Positions 29,466 to 38,700 of a stretch of DNA of 64,000 nucleotides are shown in pieces. This DNA comes from Rubripirellula tenax (GTDB taxonomy: Bacteria; Planctomycetota; Planctomycetia; Pirellulales; Pirellulaceae): positions 186,001 to 250,000 of the forward strand of contig NZ_SJPW01000007.1 in the NCBI RefSeq assembly GCF_007860125.1, in the 5' to 3' direction. Made by a program: the position numbers and the translations under genes. The notes under the pieces were generated by a model. The model ran no database searches. It was not told the DNA's origin and saw only the letters and a list, made by a program, of their open reading frames with translations. Each line of letters starts with the position of its first letter. Position 1 is the first letter of the stretch.

Positions 29466-30132
29466 GAGCACTTGGCTCAAACTCGTCAGATCGCGGAAAC
29501 GCCTTCACCAAATGCCTAAGCCGTTTCGATCAACTCTCGCTTCGTTTCAATCAGTATCGCGAGCTCGGAATCGACCGACTCCAAACGTTCCTTACACTGA
29601 CGAATCACCGTGCGTACCTGTGTGATCGTTCTGTCTCATTCTGCTCTAGCTTTCTAAATTTTCGACTGAACGATCCAATCGGCAATCAAGCCGTCAAAGA
29701 AGTAGTCAGCAAACTTTGAGAATCCATCGATCTGCAAGGAGACATGCAGGCGCTCATCCGCGTCGGCAAGTTCTTCTTCAAATTGCATCAGCTTTCGTTG
29801 CGAGATTCTGGCTTGACTCTTGGCTGCGTCCATTTTCGAGTGCTTTGCCATCGTTGTGAGCATGCCACGTCCGCCTGTTCTTTGTTTAGAGTAACCTGAC
29901 GATTGACTCGCTTACTTCTTGCTTCCGAAAGCAAATTCTGGGCCGACCGCAACATGGAATCAAACTTGCCCTTTTGTCGTAGGTTGGCTTTCGCAACAAC
30001 AAGTCGATCATTCGATTCGTTTAACACTCAGCTTCCTTTCGATCGAACAACTGCCCTGGCTTCTTTGCCCATCAAGTCACGCTTGAATCGCTCGGCGAGT
30101 GTGTCACTTGGCACATTCTTTTGTGCAATGTG
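29466..30132. other. Gene-poor stretch downstream of ssrA
   Basis: About 670 bases with no intact gene of normal size. It holds only the broken coiled-coil frames, plus plus-strand openings of shadow character. Its position immediately 3' of tmRNA, a frequent integration site for genomic islands, makes a remnant of acquired DNA plausible. I saw no integrase and no clear direct repeat of the tmRNA 3' end at the far side. Confidence 0.45.
29516..30027 (-). pseudogene. Frame-broken coiled-coil protein gene
   Basis: Three consecutive minus-strand frames each encode charged helical sequence. Frame one is 79 codons from a GTG at 30027 with a good AAAGGAA site, beginning LNESNDRLVVAKANLRQKGK. Frame two overlaps it (start 29863, 69 codons, with SQARISQRKLMQFEEELADA and ending DGLIADWIVQSKI). 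Frame three lacks a start and ends near 29516 with RQCKERLESVDSELAILIET. Read through the shifts they would make one coiled-coil protein of about 170 residues. The stretch looks more AT-rich than its surroundings (not computed). The family is not recognised; the alternative is three unrelated spurious frames. Confidence 0.5.
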
Positions 30133-30234
30133 CTATTCGGGTAAAAAGGCACGTGCAGTTTCGTGGGCCGTAAATTCAAAAACAAGGCAGTTCTCTTGGT
30201 AGCGATCGCTGGCCTGCGTTCGACTACTCGTCAT
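30133..30234 (-). CDS. 33-residue ORF coupled to the end of the MoxR operon
   Basis: It starts MTSSRTQASDRYQENCLVFE and ends AFLPE. Its ATG (30234-30232) overlaps the TGA of the TlpA-domain gene in an ATGA arrangement, exactly as seen at several upstream junctions of the operon. It has no signal peptide or recognisable motif. It may be a real translationally coupled small gene, or the truncated start of a longer gene destroyed by the same event that broke the coiled-coil gene beyond it. Confidence 0.35.
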   Translation of the reverse strand: MTSSRTQASDRYQENCLVFEFTAHETARAFLPE

Positions 30235-33062
30235 GGCTTCTTTTCGATCGTCGACTTGATGGCTTCCTTCAACTGATCGCCCAACTTGGGACCACCGCCA
30301 ACGAACAGGTGTGTGATCGTCCCTTCGCGATCGATGACGACCGTTTGCGGGATTGCGTCGGCTTGGTATCGCGATGCTGCGACGCCATCGATGTCCAACG
30401 CGACCGTTGGATCTAATTCCAAGCGTTTGAGCGTTTGCCGGATAGGGCCGGCCGCCTCTTGCAGGTTGACAGCGACCAACACAACATCGTCGGATGAAAA
30501 TTCGGAAACAGCCTCATCAATCTGCGGCATCGCTTGCAAGCACGGACCGCACCACGTCGCCCAGAAATCAAGTACAACAACTTTTCCGCGTTCATTTGAC
30601 AATTGAAAAGTGCGGCCATCAAGTTGATCCAACACAAAGTCCGGCGCCTTGGTGCCCACCAGTGGCGAGGACACGCCAGGTGACGAGCCGCCGGCATCAT
30701 CAAGCAGTATCGGCTCGGGAGCATCCGACAAGCGCCACGCTGCGAACGGTTCATCGCTTGTCGATTCGCTTATCGCGTCGCCGATCAACAGCGAATCTAA
30801 GTCGCGGAAGTTGACTTCGCATTGGCCCAGATACTCGCTGGTGCCGACCAGCGTTTCATCGTTCATTCGAACGGGCACGAATGACATCCGATTTCCGTTT
30901 CGCAGATTGGCACGGACTTGAAAGCCCTTCGTTTTTTGGCCATCCATGGCTTCGTCCGCGTCCGAATGCAGCCACAGAATGATCGAGACGACCGAGCGTT
31001 CCAATTGAACCGTTTCTAGCCGCGATTCCACCTCGATCGTATCCCGATCAATTCGTTTGATTCGACCCCGCATCACGTCTCCGTTGCGGGCAACGATCAG
31101 ATGCGTTGGCGGATTCTTTTTCGACACTCGGGGGACCGTCAAGAGTCGCTGGAGTCGCCGTTCGTCGATCTCGGGCAACGATTGGCCAGCCTCCATTTGC
31201 ACTGCCAACAACTGATCATGCCGAAGACGCGACTGCGACGTCGCGGTGGACGAAATCGTTACACCTACAGCGTCAAACGTCAGAATGCTGCCAGGTACAA
31301 TCTCACCAGTTCGCAGATGAATCGCGCGAGGGCTGGTGGAACTCTTCGCCCCATTGTTTCCGAAGGTTCGTTGGACCACGCCCAAGAATGCACCCAGTGG
31401 TCTTACCGGTTGAACGCGGACTTGCCGCACCTTGGGTTTGGCGGGTGACTCTATCGGTGGTTCGCGATACACCAAGCTTCCCGCAAAGGATGGCAACATA
31501 TTCGCCGCCGATCCGTTGGATGGCATGAAGCGAATGGGAGTGATCGAATCGGGCGTTTCGGCGGCAACCAATTTGCCGTGGACCTTTGTGGCCGACGATT
31601 GAAGCCGACAAGTGCCCGGTACAATCGCCGGTCGAGCCATGTCCAAACCTGAAAAACCGAGGCTGCGAATTTTGCTCACCGGGACTCCCATCGGTTCCTC
31701 GAAAATGTTGGGTTTGAATCGAACGCGACCTTCGGAAACGCTCAGCAAACGTCCCGTCAAGCGAATGCCAGCGTGCGTCACTAGGACGACGGCCGAATCT
31801 GGTTTCTCTGGTACCAGTTTATCCAGTTGGCCCGCTTCGGTATCTGGTTCATGCTCGGTTGGATCATCGGACGGTTGACCCAAGTCGACTTGGCGAACCG
31901 ACTCTGGATCCAGCAAATACTCGCTTTCAGTTTCAACAAACAGCCAACCTTCCTCGCTAACCGAGGTCCACGTTCCCGATACGCTCTCGTCATCCTTCAA
32001 AAAAGCCTGATCGAGGCTGCGGTCGTTTTGTGTGGCGGATGAAGACGGACGTGTGGACGCCACTTGGATCACTCGCAAACTCCGCAGCGTTACGGCACCA
32101 CCGAGACTCTGCATCCAAATGCCGGGCCGCGGCGGGAAATTCGCGGGTGCATCAAACGACAATCTACCAATGACTTCGCCTTGCTCGCTTCGAATCTCGG
32201 CATCATGGGTTTGTTGATCTATCTCGATCGACAGTGTCACTTGCTTTTGCATCGACGTGATCGATCCAAGCGAGACAACGTCCGCGCTTGCTTCGGATTC
32301 CCAAACCGCTACCAATTCGCCATCCCAGACTTCTAATCGAAAGGCTTTCGCCGCCGATGGCATCGGTTTCGTTTCGAAGACACCGAACGCCAATGCAAAT
32401 TGCGGCTCTACGTCCCAGGCCAACTCGATGTCCACTCGCGTTCGCCGCGATAGGCCGACATCACGGTAGATCGATGTCAGCGAATTTCCAGTTTGCAATT
32501 CGCCACCGCGATCACTCCAGCCCAGAGCAGGGTCAGAATCATCGTCAGCCTCGCCTTCTTTACCATCCACCTTCTTTCGATCAGGATCATCATCTTGAAC
32601 GGTCCAGTTCGCCAGTTTGCCGGGGCCGATGAAGCGGACCGAGTCACCACCCAGCCACTGATAGACGCGGCGCACCGCCAAACGGTCGATGGTTATCGAT
32701 CCCCATTCTTTCCCTTGTAACTTGATCGAGCCCTGGTCTATGCCAACGATCGTTCCGTAAAGACGATCCCCGCCGACCAGTTCGAAACAGTGCGTTCCTT
32801 CGGCGGCGCGAACATCATCCGGAACCGGAAAAGATAGACCTAAGAGTTTGTCCGTTGGAAATTCAAAGGGCGCGGCAAAATCGGGGTGCTGCCATGCGAC
32901 GGTGTCGTTGCGAGAGCTATCAGCGAGCGATCCAGCAATGAATTCTTGGCCAGAAATACGAAGCACGCCCTGTGTTTGATCCGGCACATCTGCGGAAGCA
33001 GAAACCGCTGCGAAAACGGGCCACAACGCAAGAAAGGGAAAAAGAGTTCGATTGAATTTCAT
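30231..33062 (-). CDS. Large secreted protein with C-terminal TlpA-type thioredoxin domain
   Basis: A 943-residue protein with a signal peptide (MKFNRTLFPFLALWPVFAAV, cleaved about SASA|D). Visible parts: beta-rich repeats of the form L-x-G-G-x-x-L-x-G-x-I-x-x-I-D near 87, 425, 580 and 652; a lectin/LamG-like beta region at about 190-330; and, from about 815, a TlpA/ResA-like thioredoxin fold with VVLDFWATWCGPCLQAMPQI, DIDGVAASRYQADAIPQTVV and a cis-proline (IPQT). The CGPC pair suggests a disulfide reductase outside the cytoplasm. The start at 33062 is chosen because its ATG overlaps the previous stop (ATGA) and opens the signal peptide; the frame itself stays open upstream. It is the last full-size gene of the operon starting at 45247. 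Confidence 0.85.
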   Translation of the reverse strand: MKFNRTLFPFLALWPVFAAVSASADVPDQTQGVLRISGQEFIAGSLADSSRNDTVAWQHPDFAAPFEFPTDKLLGLSFPVPDDVRAAEGTHCFELVGGDRLYGTIVGIDQGSIKLQGKEWGSITIDRLAVRRVYQWLGGDSVRFIGPGKLANWTVQDDDPDRKKVDGKEGEADDDSDPALGWSDRGGELQTGNSLTSIYRDVGLSRRTRVDIELAWDVEPQFALAFGVFETKPMPSAAKAFRLEVWDGELVAVWESEASADVVSLGSITSMQKQVTLSIEIDQQTHDAEIRSEQGEVIGRLSFDAPANFPPRPGIWMQSLGGAVTLRSLRVIQVASTRPSSSATQNDRSLDQAFLKDDESVSGTWTSVSEEGWLFVETESEYLLDPESVRQVDLGQPSDDPTEHEPDTEAGQLDKLVPEKPDSAVVLVTHAGIRLTGRLLSVSEGRVRFKPNIFEEPMGVPVSKIRSLGFSGLDMARPAIVPGTCRLQSSATKVHGKLVAAETPDSITPIRFMPSNGSAANMLPSFAGSLVYREPPIESPAKPKVRQVRVQPVRPLGAFLGVVQRTFGNNGAKSSTSPRAIHLRTGEIVPGSILTFDAVGVTISSTATSQSRLRHDQLLAVQMEAGQSLPEIDERRLQRLLTVPRVSKKNPPTHLIVARNGDVMRGRIKRIDRDTIEVESRLETVQLERSVVSIILWLHSDADEAMDGQKTKGFQVRANLRNGNRMSFVPVRMNDETLVGTSEYLGQCEVNFRDLDSLLIGDAISESTSDEPFAAWRLSDAPEPILLDDAGGSSPGVSSPLVGTKAPDFVLDQLDGRTFQLSNERGKVVVLDFWATWCGPCLQAMPQIDEAVSEFSSDDVVLVAVNLQEAAGPIRQTLKRLELDPTVALDIDGVAASRYQADAIPQTVVIDREGTITHLFVGGGPKLGDQLKEAIKSTIEKKP

Positions 33063-34147
33063 CGTTCGTAGATCGGCAGAAAGCGAAAATTCAGTGCCAT
33101 CGAAAGCAACGCCAACGACGTATCCACTGCGGGACCAAAGTTGCCTTGAAAACTGCCATCTTCGGCTTGCGCGGCTTTCAATTCGCGGATCAGTTCTTGA
33201 TTCCATTTTTGCCACGCTTCGACGTCGCCCTGAAACAACGCCTGGGCCTGGTAATACTGGGCATAGCGTTGATAGTGACCCGCGTCCTGTTGCAATCGGC
33301 TGGTCAATGACGAAAGCGTTGCTTTGAATTCCGGCATGTCTTTGCGACGGGCGACGGCGTACACCAAACAACCGATTGAAATTCGAGCGGGCGAATCATC
33401 GAACCCACCCAAGCCCGCATAGGCGACTTGGCCGGATGAACTTGTCATAGATTTGAAGTACGCGACGCCGCGGTCAATGGCTTCGTCGGGAACTTCGATA
33501 CCGGCATTTCGCGCCGCCAACAATCCGACCATCACAGCGCCGCTAACGGACGTGTCGGCATCTTTCGCGTCGGGACCGTATCGCCAACCGCCGTAACGAT
33601 TTTTCTTTTGCGATGTGACAGCGCCACGAACGGCCAATTCAAGGGATTCGCCAAGCGATCGCTTGTTGGTCGACGCCGTGCCCTGCCAAAGCATGCGGTC
33701 GTCGACGGCCCCGTATGCTTCGGCCAACGACAACATCGCGAACCCGTGGTTGTACATGCTGGAATGACCGCTGGCGCCGCCCAAGATACCCGTCTTGGCA
33801 TCTTGGCTTTCGATGATGCTTCTTAGTCCGCGACGAATGTTGCCGCTGTAGATCCCAAAGTTAGGATCTTCGCCAGAGGCCAGAAACGTCATCACCGCCA
33901 TTCCTGTGACACCGGGACCACCATAGCCGCCGCTGCCCCAATCGCCGTTTTCACTTTGCGACGATGCGAGATAGCGCAGACCCTTTTCATAAGTTTCGCG
34001 AACGTCGCGTGGTACGGCTTCGCCCATTTCAGTCGTCGGGAACTGTGCCGACGACACGTTTCCGATCGCCAGGAAAAACATTGCCGACACAAAAATTTCT
34101 TTCCAAGCGGACAGAGAATAGCAAGCCCTGACTCGTTCATTCATCAT
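33059..34147 (-). CDS. Secreted prenyltransferase/squalene-oxidase-repeat (terpenoid cyclase fold) protein
   Basis: A 362-residue exported protein: after an N-terminal hydrophobic segment (IFVSAMFFLAIGNVSSAQF) come alpha/alpha-barrel repeats. The first reads GLRYLASSQSENGDWGSGGY, a typical squalene-cyclase/prenyltransferase repeat (Q..dGsWg). Later repeats include SIIESQDAKTGILGG and KNRYGGWRYGPDAKDADTSV. The cyclase catalytic DxDD is not seen, so it is probably a binding or structural relative. Such secreted repeat proteins are frequent in planctomycetes. Its start overlaps the previous gene by 11 nt (or 8 from the second Met); AAGGGG lies just upstream. Confidence 0.85.
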   Translation of the reverse strand: MMNERVRACYSLSAWKEIFVSAMFFLAIGNVSSAQFPTTEMGEAVPRDVRETYEKGLRYLASSQSENGDWGSGGYGGPGVTGMAVMTFLASGEDPNFGIYSGNIRRGLRSIIESQDAKTGILGGASGHSSMYNHGFAMLSLAEAYGAVDDRMLWQGTASTNKRSLGESLELAVRGAVTSQKKNRYGGWRYGPDAKDADTSVSGAVMVGLLAARNAGIEVPDEAIDRGVAYFKSMTSSSGQVAYAGLGGFDDSPARISIGCLVYAVARRKDMPEFKATLSSLTSRLQQDAGHYQRYAQYYQAQALFQGDVEAWQKWNQELIRELKAAQAEDGSFQGNFGPAVDTSLALLSMALNFRFLPIYER

Positions 34148-34907
34148 TCAAAACCCCTTGCTGTTCTAACATCCCCTTGTATGCCTTTGCCTGCTGCAAG
34201 GACTTCTTGATCAAACGCCACTGAGTCTCATCAAAGATCGGCTCTATCTCGTCTTCCGGCACTTGGCTCAATCGGTATCCGATCAAGTACTGGACATACT
34301 GTCCCTCGACTCGCGACGTTCCAACGTTTGCCACCACGACGTCAAGCAGTTGGGTTCGCTGTTCTGACGTCATCGGTATCGATCGCCCTAGCGTCGCGAC
34401 CCAGGCTTTCGCCAACCCCAGACGTTCTCGCTTGGCCAATCGCGACCTTCCTTCTTCGAGCTCAGTCCGCTGCGACGCGTCCAGAATAGCGTTGATGGTT
34501 TTGGCCGTCAGCGACTTCTCGCCAAAGATTCCCTTGTTGATCTCTTGCTGCAGTGGCATCGCCAATTGGTAGGCTTCATTGATGTTGTTTTGATTCAAAT
34601 CGGCTTGCAGATCGCGAAACGCAGCGCGCACCCGATTCACTTTGATGAAAAAACGATGCACGTCACCGCGTGAAGCCAACATCACTTTTTCCTTCTGGGA
34701 TTCACGTAAAGGCGTCGACTGCTCGACGCGAATGATTTCCAATTCCGCGCGTGCATCGATCATCGCTCTGGTTTGTTTCTCGTCGCCCGACGATCCAAAA
34801 ATCCATTGATCAAATTGCTCCATCTCGATCATGAAATTCTGAGCTGCCGTCGAACCGATCGACGCCAGCAGCAACAGTGAGGCGATGGACATTCGAAAAA
34901 CGTTCAT
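34137..34907 (-). CDS. Secreted protein of unknown function
   Basis: A 256-residue protein with a clear signal peptide (MNVFRMSIASLLLLASIGST then AAQ). The mature part is helical and charged, with WIFGSSGDEKQTRAMIDARA and IPMTSEQRTQLLDVVVANVG. The second segment resembles the 'x-T-x-E-Q-R-x-x-L' helices found in many planctomycete exported proteins, but no family name is justified. An upstream ATG (34916) exists; the one at 34907 is preferred because it overlaps the preceding TGA as ATGA, like its operon neighbours. Confidence 0.75.
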   Translation of the reverse strand: MNVFRMSIASLLLLASIGSTAAQNFMIEMEQFDQWIFGSSGDEKQTRAMIDARAELEIIRVEQSTPLRESQKEKVMLASRGDVHRFFIKVNRVRAAFRDLQADLNQNNINEAYQLAMPLQQEINKGIFGEKSLTAKTINAILDASQRTELEEGRSRLAKRERLGLAKAWVATLGRSIPMTSEQRTQLLDVVVANVGTSRVEGQYVQYLIGYRLSQVPEDEIEPIFDETQWRLIKKSLQQAKAYKGMLEQQGVLNDE

Positions 34908-35764
34908 CGGATCCATACCTCGCCGGGCGGGTTGTTTTCAGTGTCCGTCAAGTTGACGGTCATGAACACGTGCTGCTGGCGAGCGGCCGTCATCAACTTC
35001 AATTGATTCGGGTTGAGCACAGGGTTGATCAATCCGTCTGGCATTTCGGGTAAGTAACTCGGATTCATCTGGTACATCTGAATCCATTGGATATCAACGT
35101 CCTTCCAACCCGTCATCAATCGCTCGTGAAGAGCCTGACGTTGTTTTTCCGTCAAGATGACTCGGCGGTCGATCATCGAGATCGCGATATCGATCGCTGC
35201 GTCGCGTTCGAACTCGTCGCGCAGTTGCGATTCGTCGATGTAAATTGCGTACTGTTCGTCGGACACCTTACGCTTCAAATACTTGGCGGCGTCGCTTCGC
35301 ACACGTTGGATCGGGTTTCCGGAGACATTCTCTTGGTTCGGACCGACGAAACTGGGCTTGCCGTTGCGGACAAACCGGCGTTGCTCGCCGTCGACCATAT
35401 CGGACATCGCGTCAAACGCAAGCTTTGCTTCGACAACGATTGCGTCCATTTGAACGACGGTCGGCCGGCAAACACGCTTGATGAACGACAATTCCCGATT
35501 GACAAGAGGTTTGAAAAAATCGGGGGACGGCACGACTTCTGTTAACATCACCGGTGTTGCCCTTAGCGCTTGAACCGCGCGAAATCCGCGTCGCGGATCC
35601 GTAGCTTCATCGCCTTCGATTGCCGCTTTCACGTCAATCAGCGGCGGGTCATCACCCTGGGCGATCGACAACAACCCCACATACGCCAGCGCGAGCAGAG
35701 TCACGTGAACGAACGTGCCGTTCCCTGCAACCGTAGCTTTTGGGTTCTTTCCTGCTACTGACAT
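34904..35764 (-). CDS. Secreted protein of unknown function
   Basis: A 286-residue protein starting MSVAGKNPKATVAGNGT. It has a hydrophobic export segment (VHVTLLALAYVGLLSIAQG) beginning around residue 20; the positively charged stretch before it fits a signal peptide or anchor. The mature part is helical, with KRVCRPTVVQMDAIVVEAKL and RRVILTEKQRQALHERL. This last segment is similar in style to the following gene's TSEQRTQLL region, so the two may be distant paralogues (inference). The ATG shares one base with the preceding stop (TGATG). Confidence 0.75.
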   Translation of the reverse strand: MSVAGKNPKATVAGNGTFVHVTLLALAYVGLLSIAQGDDPPLIDVKAAIEGDEATDPRRGFRAVQALRATPVMLTEVVPSPDFFKPLVNRELSFIKRVCRPTVVQMDAIVVEAKLAFDAMSDMVDGEQRRFVRNGKPSFVGPNQENVSGNPIQRVRSDAAKYLKRKVSDEQYAIYIDESQLRDEFERDAAIDIAISMIDRRVILTEKQRQALHERLMTGWKDVDIQWIQMYQMNPSYLPEMPDGLINPVLNPNQLKLMTAARQQHVFMTVNLTDTENNPPGEVWIR

Positions 35765-38700
35765 CAACTCCCTCCCAAGCGGTTGAAGTATTGATCGAGA
35801 CCGCGGCGGAATTCTTCGGGCAGCACCGTTCCGGTTTCACCGGTCGTTTGAGTAACACCGCGGTCTTCGCGGACTTCTTTTTGGTTGGTGCCTTTGCCCA
35901 GCAGCGCCAGTGCTGAATCGGTTGTGTTGCCGCCTCCACCGCCGCCGGGCGATGAGCCCCCACCGCCACCGCCTTTGGGGTTGATGCGTTTGGATCGCAG
36001 CAGCAACTCAATCGCTTCGGTTTCGGCTGCGATTGCCGGTGATCCGGTTTCGGGTTGCTTCAAGATCTGTGTCGCTTCCGCCATCACACGGTCGACTTGA
36101 TCCAGCATCGCAAGCTCTTTCCCGAAGTGCTTTTTCGCATCGGTCAACTCACCGATTCGGAAGATGACTTTGACGATGCGTTGATTGATTTCGGCTTGCG
36201 TTTTGGACAAACCATCCGCCGCCGATTTGTGTTCGGCTGGTTCGACGGCGTCAATCGCTTGTTGGGCGACGCGAGTCTCTTCACGCAAATCGATCTCGGC
36301 TTCTAAGATCTGCAGCACTTCTAAAACGATGGATGGCGGCAGACTTTCAGGCGACTTTCCGCCCGGACATTGACCGCTGCACGCGGGGTCGACCAAGTTT
36401 TCGGCCCATCGATCCATCGTGTCGGACCAGTATTCGCACTGGGCGATCGAGATCCCTTGTTCGGACATGACTTCGTTCGATAGCGATCGAAGACCGCCGA
36501 TCACGTCGTCCGACTTCATTTCGTCGAGCACCGACTTGAAGTGCATGAAGCGGCGACGTTCGAAGTAGGCCGCCATATCGTCCATGATGAACGAGACGGT
36601 CCGTACGCTAGCCAGTTCCGTTTCTTTCAATTCAGCAAGAACCTCACGCACAGGAGCGGCAACGCTAGTTTTTGACGATCCAAAGGCCGGTTGAAGTTGC
36701 CCGGTCAATCGACCGGCAACCAAATTCTGTTCGCGAGACGCAGCTTTCAAACGCTTGACCAGCGTGCTGCCTTCAAGATTCGCAAGCACCGCGTTCAACT
36801 CGTCCGCCAATTTATCGAATTCAGCAAGCAAGTCTTCTTGCTCTTCGACCGCTTCGGTCATCGCGTCCTGTTGATTCGGCCGCGCGTCGCCCGACTTTTT
36901 TGCTTTGCCCATGACGGTCGTGACGGGCAATCTTAATGAAGGGCTGTTGGGTCTCTTGGGCGGACCGGGTTCGACCTTGCCTTCGTCCGGCGAATTCGCG
37001 GACGATTCCATGTCGGCCAACGACGGAGCTGATCGCAGTTTGGGTGGAGTCCCCTTGTCGGGCTCTGCTGGCACACCAGGTTTTGACGTGCGAGACTGGC
37101 CAGCGACCGGGCCACCTTTGGGTTTCGGTCCCGCGGCAATCTTGGTCGGTGCATCGGCAGCTTCGCTAAGCAGGTTGGCAACCGACGGCATGCGATTGTT
37201 GGACAAGTCGTCGAGCACCTGCAGCATCTCGGCCCATCGTTCCAAGTGGCCAACACCGATCTCGGGATTTCGTGACGCCGCACGAACCAACTCGGCACCG
37301 GTTTCGCCCAGTCGTTCCAACCGTCGGCCATTGGACTGTTCGGCCGACGCTTGCCGTTGGACTTCGCGGCGCACGTCGTCGCCGGCAAGTTCTTCGGCCG
37401 ACCTTGACCGAAGCTCTTTGTTCTTTTCGTAGAGTTGTCGTTCGCGATCACGGACATCGAGAGCCTGGCGATGCCACTTGCTCAACTGTTCCGTCATCCA
37501 GATTGCATGTTGGTCGGGTGTCAGGATGTAAACGATGTGCGGCGGTGAATAGACGCGTTGGCGTCCGGGCAAATAATCTTCGGTCCAAACATACAGTTCG
37601 ATCGGTTGCGGTTCGATGCCAAGCGACTTCGCCGAAAACGTGCCTATAACCTCCACTTCATTCGCGTCATGGTTGCCCGCCGATAGCGGTCGCTCGCCTT
37701 TGGCCGGTTCGGCGATAGCGCCGCCGGCGAATCCTCGCCACGACATGCCGACACTGCGAATTCCGAAATCGTCGCTAGCTTGCACCTTGAACTTCAACAA
37801 TTCGGAATCCAGCACGACCGATTGTCGGTCCAAACCGTCGCATATCAACGTCGGTGCTTCGTCGTCGATGGCATTGATCAACAACTCGAACGGCTCGCGG
37901 CCACTGAGCCCGAATTGGTCCTTCCATTGAAATCGCAGTGCCGGTGTCGACGCGACGTCGATGGACGGGGTCTTCAATCGCTGTCCCTCGGGTGTCGTCG
38001 GTTGCTCATTGACGCGACCGGAAACCAAATCGCGATTCGCGGTCGCGGTGAAGACGGCGTGGCTGCCGCGGACGATGGAAACCGAACCCGAACGTGAATC
38101 GATACGGCGGACATCCGATTGGCCCAGATAGTCTGGCAATCTGACATCGGCGGCGATCCCAGACAGTTCCGGACGCAAGGTCGGCGCCAGCGTCACCGTT
38201 TGATCCATGTCGCCGATTTCGACCTTCATTGGTTGCGACGCGATTTGCGGAGGAATCGAAAACGCGTATGCATCGTCCACCAAGTCGGCCGACAAGGGTG
38301 GCTGAGCACCGATCATCAGACGTGCCGTCGTCGGTTGCCAAACGCTTTCGTTACTCAGGCGGATCGGCAGCGTCATTGGTTCGCCATGCGCGATGATGAC
38401 TTCATCCGGCAATTTTTCGATCCGCGTGAATGTGTAACGCGGTGTGTCTTTCCAAGGCATGGTCAGTCGCGTCAGAGCGCTGGACGATGCCGCCGGGTAG
38501 CAAACGGCGACGGCCAACGCAATCGACGAAGCGACGGCGGCCATCATGCCGGCCAACCGCCAATGACTGTTGGGTGTTGAATCATGAAAGTTTCGGCCGG
38601 CCGCATCATCGGCGACTTGTCGCATCGCGGCTTGGCAAAGCGTGGGCGATCTCGCTTGCTCGGATCCGCTGCGTGACAACTCGATCACGCCCAACAATTG

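Noticed and set aside
29903-30202. Plus-strand open frame of 99 codons opposite the broken coiled-coil gene
   Set aside because: Runs antisense to better minus-strand frames and has no recognisable features or ribosome site.
33059-34147. Functional squalene-hopene cyclase
   Set aside because: Only 362 residues, exported, and no DxDD catalytic motif; it carries the repeat fold only.
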